Below are positions 20,220 to 32,086 of a DNA stretch of 32,086 nucleotides, one piece after another. Origin of the DNA: Zygnema circumcarinatum (taxonomy: Eukaryota; Streptophyta; Zygnematophyceae; Zygnematales; Zygnemataceae); NCBI GenBank assembly GCA_037447605.1, contig CM074817.1, positions 54,612-86,697 of the forward strand, read 5' to 3'. How positions within the stretch are numbered: the first letter of the stretch is position 1; each line of letters starts with the position of its first letter. A program made the translations under genes and the position numbers. The notes below the pieces were generated by a model that was not told where the DNA came from, made no database searches, and saw nothing but the letters and a program-made list of their open reading frames with translations.

Positions 20220-21624
20220 TCACATGAAGTCCTCCTCGAGCTCTTGGAGGGACTTCCCCTTGGAGGCAATGTCCTTGTTGGAGGTCATCTTCTCCGCCAC
20301 CATGAGCCCTTTGTAGCTCTTCAGCTCCGCCACGCGCTCCCTCTCCGCCCTCTCCTCCGCCGCTCGCCGGTTCTGCACAGCTTTTAGGGTTCTGGTTTTA
20401 GGGTTCTGGTTTAGGGTTCTGGGTTTAGGGTTCTGGTTTAGGGTTCTGGGTTTAGGGTTCTGGTTTAGGGTTCTGGTTTTAGGGTTCTGGTTTTAGGGTT
20501 CTGGCTTAGGGTTCTGGTTTAGGGTTCTGGTTTTAGGGTTCTGGTTTAGGGTTCTGGTTTTAGGGCTCTGGGTTTAGGGCTCTGGGTTTAGGGCTCTGGG
20601 TTTAGGGCTCTGGGTTTAGGGCTCTGGGTTTAGGGCTCTGGGTTTAGGGCTCTGGGTTTAGGGCTCTGGATTTAGGGCTCTGCTTTTAGGGCTTTTAGGT
20701 TTTCTAGGGATTTCAGGGTCTTTAGGGTTTTCTTTCTCACAAATGTGTAAAGGAGCCATGCTTTAAGAGGATGGAAAGGGAGAGAAAGAGAGGGACGGAA
20801 CGACCTTTGCTACCAGAGGGAGAGCAGACAAGCAAGATTGACTTTTTATTTCTATTCTTTTTATTTGAGATATAAAGGCCTCACCTTCTCGCGCATGAAG
20901 ACCTTCCTTTCCGCTCTCTCAGCAGAGTCTCGGGCCTCCCGTTCGGCTGTCATTGCATGAAAGGAGAGAAGTCAAGTCTCTCTCTCTCTATCTCTCTCTC
21001 TCTCTCTTTCTCTCCCTCCCTCCCCCTTCGCACTCTCTCTAGCCTTCATTCGCTTTCGCATCCTCTCATCCCTCCCCTCTGCTCCTCCCCCCTCTCTCAC
21101 TCGCTTCTCTCCCTCCTTCCCTCCCTCCACCCATGTATTATAGAAGGACTTTTTGAGTCAAAAACTACCTTTAAGATCGGGCTTCAGCTCCACCTTCGTC
21201 TTGTTGAGGCGATTCACCACTTCATTCAGTCTTTTCTCAACTTTCACCGTTCGCACCTGGATGAATCCCAACCCGTAATCATCTCCAACAAGGCTTTCTG
21301 AATACAAAGCTCCACTTCCAGTGTTTGCAGAGCAACGTGGGAAAGTTTGAATTCAAGCGAAGAAATAGGGCCAATAAAGAGGTAAACCTCTAATCAAGAG
21401 TTGACCCACACACTTGCATGAGGGCGGGTTGTGCAAAGGTTGAGGCGCTCACCAATTTAGGGTTGTGGAAACTGACTTGACCAACGTCCATAGCTGCGGT
21501 CTTCTTAAGGTTGAACCAGGGAGTGTATACAACATCTAAATTATTAAGCTTGTTTCCTGAAACAACCCATCAAACACACACACACACACATGAGACATAG
21601 AGAGAGAGAGAGAGAGAGAAAGAG

Positions 21625-21673
<49 letters not shown>

Positions 21674-22627
21674 AACGCAAAAGACGCATGCTTTACCTTG
21701 AATAGAGTTCGCCTTCACTAACTGAGCGCAGTCCTCTAGCATTTCTGGGGTAACGTCCTCAATTCCCTGCCCCTTCTTAAGGCGCAGGTACACATGAGCT
21801 GATGATAATTTGTCCACGTGGAACCTGACAGAGATGACATAGTTATAATCATTATTAAAACAAGCAGAGAAACATAAACAGGCGGAGGACAATATCTGCG
21901 CGGTTTTCGAGGTATAGAGCGAACAGCACTATGGGATTGCATCCTTTTTAGGATTCTGAATGCTGAAACTCGGCGATTAGGGTTCAGCTCGATACCGTTC
22001 TATTAAGACATAACTTACAGGATTGAAAGGGAATGGCTTGAATCGATGTCTGGAAGTACTCATCTTTAGACATATTTCAAGAGTAAGCACATTCCCAACG
22101 CTTGGTCTCCCCTCCCCCTCCACTCCCTCCCTCCTTCTCCTCTCCTCCCCCCTCTTTCCCTCTCTCTCTCCTCTTCCTCTCCCTCTCCACTCCCTCCCTG
22201 TCCCTCTCCTCTCCCTCTCCCTTCCCTCTCCTCTCCTCTCCCTTCCCTCTCCCCTCTCCCCCCTCTCTCTCCCCTACCTCTCTCCCTCCCCTCTCCCTCC
22301 CCACTCCCTCCCCTCTACCTCTCCCTCGCTCTCCCTCCCCTCTCGCCCTCCCCTCTCCCTCCGCTCCCTCCCCTCCCTCCACTCTCCCCCTCCCTTCTCC
22401 CTCCCCTCTCTCCCCTTTCCCCCTCCCCTCTCCCTCCCCTCCATCCCCTCTCCCCCTCCCTCCCTCTCCCTCCCCTCCCCCTCCTCCTCCCCCTCCCCCT
22501 CCTTCCCCACCCACCAGATATCCTCCGGCAGGCCGTATTTAATGAGGTCCTCGTTCTCGAACTTATCCAGGCCCATGTACAGCGTCAGGTCCCCCGCCTC
22601 GGGCCGCACCTTGAAATAGAAAACCAT
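20220..22627 (-). CDS. CCDC25: CCDC25 homologue (NFACT-R/DUF814 domain protein)
   Basis: Six exons: 22627-22515, 21824-21697, 21556-21453, 21256-21169, 20946-20885 and 20372-20220. All joins keep phase and give 215 residues, matching the family's usual ~210. The N-terminal NFACT-R-like domain is clear: [60 protein letters not shown] and [11 protein letters not shown] charged coiled-coil segment rich in Glu/Arg follows from about residue 125, and the ending MTSNKDIAS...LQELEEDFM is typical. The human member is a membrane DNA sensor; the plant role is not established. The N-terminal domain resembles the RNA-binding part of NFACT ribosome quality-control proteins. Introns 1, 2 and 4 carry CT/GA repeats, and intron 5 holds a telomere-variant array. 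The gene is head-to-head with SNRNP25, with 709 bp between start codons. Confidence 0.94.
20383..20735. repeat. telomere-variant tandem array in CCDC25 intron 5
   Basis: Units of 13-15 bp, TTTAGGGTTCTGG with an extra G or T, repeat about a dozen times near the exon-6 acceptor. About nine copies of a second type, TTTAGGGCTCTGGG, follow, then degenerate TTTAGGG remnants. Each unit contains one plant-type telomere heptamer. The array starts 10 bp from the intron's 3' splice site. Confidence 0.92.
20970..21130. repeat. CT/CCCT tract in CCDC25 intron 4
   Basis: Imperfect CTCTCT and CCCTCC runs lie inside the intron 21168-20947. Confidence 0.85.
21574..21669. repeat. (AC)n and (GA)n microsatellites in CCDC25 intron 2
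   Basis: A short CACACA run at about 21576-21589 is followed by a GAGAGA run at about 21599-21669. Both lie in the 140-bp intron 21696-21557 and make up most of it. Confidence 0.9.
22095..22510. repeat. CCCTCTCC low-complexity tract in CCDC25 intron 1
   Basis: More than 400 bp of CCCTCTCCCTCC variants directly adjoin the donor at 22514. Overlapping Ser/Pro and Gly/Glu open frames on both strands come from this repeat. Confidence 0.9.
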
Positions 22628-23336
22628 TTTCCTTCCTGCCCCAAAATTAACCCTAAAGAAAACTGACTTTCTGCCTCTTCTGCTTTGATTTCAGAGGCTT
22701 TGAAATGGACTTTCGTGGCAGTGACCCGCCTATATTAACAAGTGTATAGTACGGAACAAAAAGGGGATAAAAAAATGGCGTGATTTATGGTATGCGTGAA
22801 GCAGAGATTTTTGCTGTGAGGAAGGAGCCACCCTCAGCAGAGGAGGCGAGCCATGGCGGCCGGTCAAATTTTAGGGTTTCCTTTAAGGGGGCGTTTGCTT
22901 TGACCACGCGGCGATACTGCGTTGACAGGCGCGTTGTATTTGATAAAATCGCATCGCGATATATCATAAATAGCGTATCGCGACACATACTCAGAAAATT
23001 ATATTCCGATATAGCGATATAAATCGTATCAATAACTTCATTAAATAATATCGCGATACATATGAAAATATCGTATCGTGGTGTATTTCGCCCTCCCCTT
23101 CTTCCCCTCCCTCCCTCCCCTTCTTCCCCTCCCTCCCTCCCCTTCTACTCTCCCTCTCCCTCTCTACCTTGCTCCTCCCTCCCCCGCTCCCTCTCCACTC
23201 ACTTCTGAGAGGCCACTTTTCTGACCCCCCCTATTTTTGTTTCCCTATCTCAAGCCCTTATGCTTAGTCTTCCAACCCTGATATTTCACCCTCACTGTGC
23301 CAACCCTAACCCTAATTCTCCACATTCTCCACATTC
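22628..23336. promoter_or_regulatory. shared head-to-head promoter region of CCDC25 and SNRNP25
   Basis: The 709 bp separate two divergent start codons. The region contains several TATCGCGATA-like palindromes between 22940 and 23080, a CCTTCTTCCCCTCCCTCCCT repeat at about 23090-23200, and telo-box-like AACCCTAACCCTAA at 23302-23316, about 20 bp before the SNRNP25 start. No TATA box is obvious. Confidence 0.6.
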
Positions 23337-24883
23337 ATGGAGGCAGCCACGCAGACGCCATATCTGCGAGGGCGCAAGCTCCGCCCCCTCTTGGAGGCAC
23401 TCTTGCAGGACCCTCTCCTGCAGGACCTCCCCAAGCAGCCGTCCCTGAGGGAGGTCGAAGCTTTGCTCGCGATGGAGAAGGGCAGCGCTCTCCGCTTCGC
23501 TGTCAAAAAGATGGATGGAAGCAGCTTCGGTATGCAACCCTAGTTGCTGCTTCTCTTCATCAGTCGGTTGGTGGGTCTCTTCTTTGATAAGGAAGTTTGG
23601 GAGGATTAGGGTTGTTTATTAGGTCGTGAGTGGTGGTGGAATGGGAATGTCTGAGGGTGGTTTTTTGTTTGTTTTTTGGTTTTGTTTGGAAGATGTGACG
23701 GTGCTGCAGTCGGCCACGCTTGGAGATTTGAAGAGGGCGGTGGAAAGGGCGGTCAATGATAAGGAGCAAGAGTCGATGGGCAATCGACGCATCTCTTGGT
23801 ATGTACACGAGCAGTTTTGATTGCGGGGACACGAGATAATAATAAGCAAAAGGACGGACTGAGTGTATATATATGTGTATACATTTCAACAGGGAGGGAG
23901 AAAAGAGGGGAAGAGAAAAGAGAGAAAGAAAAAAGAGAGGGAAAGAGAGAGGGAGAGGTACAAGCAGAGAGAAGAATGAAGAGAGCGAGAGAGCAGGGGA
24001 GGGCATGTAACTGAAGTCGGTACGACACAAGGGAAAAAGTTGTGGAGGGGGGGGGTGGCAGAAACGAAGGGATGGTGCAGAGAGAGGTGAGAAGTGGGAA
24101 GTGGAAAGGAAGAGACGAGGTCTGGCGAGGAGAGATTGGAGTGAGGTAATGCGAAAGGAGTAACTGAGGGGTAGCTTTGAAAGTAAAGGTAGAAAGGGTA
24201 GGTGGGGAGGAGTCGTAGAAAGAAGAATTACGGGATTAGTAGAATAATCACTGCAGGCCGCTGTATATGTATAGGCATTATTATGAGGAGAAGATGTTTT
24301 TGAAAGGTTGTTTCTTTGCTCTAAGCCTTCCCATCAATGGCAGGAAGGACATTCATTTCAAAGTTGTTAACTTGTGATGCGGTACTCTGAGAGGGCTGGT
24401 GTGGTGGAGTGTAGGAAACAAGTTTGGACAAATTTTTGTTTATCGTATGAGGGAGTGCGATTGAGTGGAGACAAGAACCTCCTCAGCAATTGGGACATTC
24501 GAAGTGGCGATACTGTAAGTATATAACTGTTTCCGTTTTATTATCAAGGTCTCACGATTAACAGGATTAATTAAGCCTGCAAGGATGGGACAGTGCCTTG
24601 AAGCCATCCGTGGAGTTGTCAACTATAAAAGCCAAAGGACAGCTTCCAAGAAAAAATGCAATTCGGAGAACTTCTCTGTTTCTGCGAACATGTGAATTGT
24701 TTCAATCTTGTTCTTTTGTGTTGCTTTTTTATTCCTGGCTCTTCTGTATACTGCCTCAATGGAGTTTTTTTTGTTCTTTGACAGATTGCTTTCGACTATT
24801 TACCTCATACCCCGGAAAATAATCCAAATGGGAAGAGGCATAGACGGGCCAAGCGGCGACGACTGTTTCTTCGAGCGCAGTGA
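23337..24883 (+). CDS. SNRNP25: U11/U12 snRNP 25 kDa protein (minor spliceosome)
   Basis: Four exons, 23337-23529, 23693-23798, 24415-24514 and 24785-24883, join in phase to give 165 residues, close to plant U11/U12-25K. Recognisable parts are the N-terminal LLEALLQDPLLQDLPKQPSL helix region, the ubiquitin-like fold with DVTVLQSATLGDLKRAVE, NMG-like SMGNRRISW joined to KQVWTNFCLSYEGVRL and LLSNWDIRSGDT, and a basic C-terminal tail (KRHRRAKRRRLFLRAQ). The family is a component of the U11/U12 di-snRNP that recognises U12-type introns in the nucleus. Start: the first ATG, shortly after a telo-box-like motif. All three introns have ordinary GT-AG ends; none has U12-type donors. The gene is divergent from CCDC25 and convergent with PRP43. 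Confidence 0.92.
23885..24000. repeat. GA-rich tract in SNRNP25 intron 2
   Basis: GAGAAAAGAGAGGGAAAGAG-type purine sequence within the 616-bp intron 23799-24414. Confidence 0.8.
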
Positions 24884-26049
24884 TTTCAACCATGAGAGAA
24901 TGGTGAAGATGTGTACATTTTAGTTTGGTCCGTACATTGATGAAAGCTGGCCTGCATCATCCCCCTGACAGCATGGTAAGAAGTCGCCCCCATGACTCAT
25001 CTGGGAGCAAAAGTGGTTGAATGGGATGATAATGGTTTTGAGGCAGCTTCGGTCTTTTAGAAGTAACTGAAGTCATCTGTTTGGCTTTGTTGCTGAATTC
25101 AGGTATTCAAGAAAAGCAACTCCCGCGGGTTTTGAACTCTGGTGGACTATCCCTTGATCCAAGTGGATCCAGTTTTTGTCTCGCTACCAGGTGGATCAAG
25201 AATCATGGTTCTCAGGAACTTTTGTTTTCCCATTCCTTTTCATCTGTCACTGAAAGAGGGCTCTGGGCTATGAATGAGAAGCGTGGATGAATGTAAGGAT
25301 GTGTATAGAAGAAGGAGCCAAGCTTTGTTAGAGGCATAGGAATGGAATGGCCTCACTGAAGGCCCGTTGGCTATGGAAGCGGAGTTTGAGGAACTTGCGA
25401 GACACAAAAAACAATGTTGGTGATTACATGTTTGGTTACATGAACTATGACGCCATCAACGATGATGATGGCGTCATATTCCATGTTAGTTTTGGAAGTC
25501 TGTCTCATGTGGTTGTTTTGTGTCCCAAAAGAGTTTTTTAGGGTTTTTTTTCGACTAGAACATGAAGAACTAAGTTATGTTTAACATGGCATACAAAAAG
25601 TATGAGGCTTCATGACCGGACCGATTTCTATACAACTCATTTTGGCTACATTCAATTCAACACACCAAAATTCGCGTTGCCATGTTTTTGTTGATGGATT
25701 CGTCAGTCCATAGGGCTGTTAAAAACAAAAACCCAAGGACCAGAACCAGTGAGCAGAAGGTAATTTGTGGAAACTTTGGAAATAGTCGTGAGCGGAGAAC
25801 ATTTCCTTGCTCAAGTTTGTCTCAAGAACCTCCAAAACCACTCGCGAAGCACGAGCTAAAAAAACCGAACCTCCGAACAAACCTCGATCCAATAGGAGAT
25901 ACGAAAGTCACCCCTTCAACCGACCCCCAGTTCTACGCCAACAAGGGTTCAAGACTGAATAGAGTGTTCACTATCTTGCAAGGGTTCAGCGTACCATTCT
26001 CTCTTTCTCTTTCACACTCTCACTCTCTTCTATCTCTCTCTTTCTCTAG

Positions 26050-26080
<31 letters not shown>

Positions 26081-26093
26081 TTTCTCTCACATA
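24884..26093. other. intergenic between convergent SNRNP25 and PRP43
   Basis: Mostly unique AT-rich sequence that should include both 3' untranslated regions. A perfect 13-bp inverted repeat with a 7-bp loop lies at 25446-25478. A CT tract lies at about 25998-26088, next to the PRP43 stop. Short open frames here resemble nothing known. Confidence 0.55.
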
Positions 26094-31063
<4,970 letters not shown>

Positions 31064-31316
31064 ATGGCCGTGCAGGGTATTGCCAAGGCAGCAGCCGCTT
31101 TCTGCCCCTAAAATCCAGCGTCCATGTTGTTGTTGAACAACATGCTTCACATTGTGCGCATATGTATCCAACACATTGTACCAAACTTCCCACAACCCTA
31201 ATTCTCCTTCCTAGCCTCTCCTTCTCTACCCCTAAGACCCTCCTACCCCAAAACCCCTAGAACCCCAAAACCCTAACCCCTAAAACCCTACACTCTAAAA
31301 CCCTAAACCCTAAACC
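31064..31316. other. short plus-strand open frame and telomere-like flank, no firm gene
   Basis: The ATG at 31064 sits in a good context after a TATA-like word and CT-rich leader, but its frame ends after 15 codons (MAVQGIAKAAAAFCP). A GTATTG word inside could be a donor, but no following exon was recognised. Scattered CCCTAA/CCCCTAA units begin near 31190. Confidence 0.25.
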
Positions 31317-31327
31317 CTAAACCCTAA
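31259..31327. repeat. plant-type CCCTAAA telomere-like repeat
   Basis: Degenerate units give way to about four exact CCCTAAA heptamers at 31301-31327. This is the TTTAGGG plant telomere unit on the opposite strand. The stop codon of the minus-strand helicase-like frame lies inside it. Confidence 0.92.
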
Positions 31328-31626
31328 TGTCGCCCTGCATGGCGGCCATGCAGGCCCTCGCGACCATGTCCAGTCGGGGGTCCACGGGGAGGCCCGCGGC
31401 CCTGAGGAAGGCCGCGAGGGGGGGCGCGAGGAGGGCCCGCGACGGAGGGAGGAACGCATGGAGCCGCCCGCGGGCCGTGGAACGGGCCACCGTGCGACAG
31501 CGAGCATGGAACGCCGCCATGGAGACAGGGAAGTCGAAGAGAATCAGAAGCGGTACACTGCTCAGCTTGAGGTCGTGCAAGTGGAGCTCGTCCTCTTTGG
31601 CAATTAGAATCGGTACTTTGCCGATT
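31317..31626 (-). CDS. partial, degenerate DEAD-box helicase-like C-terminal domain (last exon)
   Basis: The frame starts after a strong acceptor (pyrimidine tract then TGCCTCCAG, AG at 31628-31627) and runs about 102 codons to a TAG at 31319-31317. The order GKVPILIAKEDELHLHDLKL, SSVPLLILFDFPVSMAAFHA and RCRTVARSTARGRLHAFLPP follows the pattern of helicase C-terminal motifs V and VI (ILVATDVAARGLD, V-FDFP, YLHRxGRTAR, G-FL-P). The key motif residues are altered: no ARGLD, and HARCRTVAR in place of HRxGRTxR. This suggests a helicase that has lost activity, a diverged organellar type, or a decaying copy. Upstream exons are not seen in the window and would lie to the right. Similarity was judged by eye. 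Confidence 0.45.
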
Positions 31627-31810
31627 CTGGAGGCAGGAGGAACAGGGGGGGAGAGCTTGAGACAACTTGAGTGAAATTAAAAAAAAAAAAAAAAACATAT
31701 TTATGTTTATATATAGGAAAATGATACACCACCCCACCACCCCACCCCCCCCCCCCTGTTTTCTCCTTCTCACACATCAGCGCAACGTCTGTAAAGCCAG
31801 CCACATTCGC
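31627..31810. other. putative intron with poly(A/T) and poly(C) runs
   Basis: Sequence upstream of the helicase-like exon on the minus strand includes A15-17 near 31679-31695 and a C-rich run near 31745-31757. An open stretch reading NVAGFTDVALMCEKEK at about 31755-31807 could be part of another exon but was not recognised. Confidence 0.35.
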
Positions 31811-32086
31811 AGAGAGAGAGAACAGAGCAGAGGAGAAAGAGGGAGAGAGAGAGGAAGCGGAGTGAGAGGAGAGGAGAGAGAGACTAGAGAGAGAGAGCAG
31901 AGGAGAGAGCAGAGGAGAGGGGGAGTAGAGGAGAGAGAGAGAGAGAGAGCAGAGGAGTGAGAGCAGAGGAGAGAGAGACTAGAGGAGAGAGAGCAGAGGA
32001 GAGAGCAGAGGGAGAGAGAGAGAGAGAGCAAAGGATAGAGAGCAGAGGAGAGGGAGCAGAGGAGAGAGCAGAGGGAGAGCGAGAGA
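31811..32086. repeat. GAGAGCAGAGGA tandem repeat at window edge
   Basis: Imperfect 12-14 bp units of GAGAGAGCAGAGGA continue to the end of the window. Confidence 0.92.

Noticed and set aside
23530-24784. U12-type introns in the minor-spliceosome gene SNRNP25
   Set aside because: The donors are GTATGC, GTATGT and GTAAGT. None matches the U12 consensus (A/G)TATCCTT.

Overview
The window is nuclear DNA from a green-lineage eukaryote, most probably a streptophyte (land plant or streptophyte alga). Evidence: six multi-exon genes whose introns are nearly all GT-AG and mostly 110-700 bp, a plant-style hybrid histidine kinase, a PEPKR2-like kinase, a plant-type U11/U12-25K protein, plant-type CCCTAAA telomere heptamers, and telo-box, G-box and CCAAT motifs. 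The species cannot be named from sequence alone. Pyrimidine/purine simple repeats (CT/GA, GGGA, GAGAGGGAGT) fill many introns and intergenic stretches, and they create most of the long open frames that are not genes.

Layout, left to right. 1-2209: microsatellites and unrecognised sequence. 2210-6642 (+): a five-exon hybrid histidine kinase-like gene with a membrane hairpin, an intact H-box and a full receiver domain, but no recognisable ATP-binding (HATPase_c) domain. 7520-10652 (-): DBR1, the RNA lariat debranching enzyme, nine exons. 10653-14962: intergenic, holding a 945-bp near-palindromic foldback transposon with a perfect 9-bp target-site duplication (11509-12453) and telomere-like repeats. 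14963-16732 (-): a Ser/Thr kinase of the CDPK superfamily, PEPKR2-like. 16733-20219: GC-rich intergenic DNA with nine CACGTG G-boxes and a 30-bp CCAAT repeat. 20220-22627 (-): CCDC25, six exons, with a telomere-variant array in its last intron. 23337-24883 (+): SNRNP25 (U11/U12-25K), four exons, head-to-head with CCDC25. 26094-30195 (-): PRP43/DHX15 DEAH-box helicase, eight exons, including a GC-AG intron and an assembly gap. 31317-31626 (-): probable last exon of a degenerate DEAD-box helicase-like gene, which runs off the right edge or is broken.

Three genes act in RNA splicing: PRP43 releases the intron lariat, DBR1 opens it, and U11/U12-25K belongs to the minor spliceosome. All intron boundaries reported here were placed by reading-frame phase together with family conservation. 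For DBR1, CCDC25, SNRNP25 and PRP43 every exon join restores a continuous conserved protein. The least ordinary features are the histidine kinase without a visible ATPase domain, the foldback element, the frame problem at the DBR1 start, the telomere-like array inside CCDC25, and the degenerate helicase tail that ends inside telomere-like repeats.
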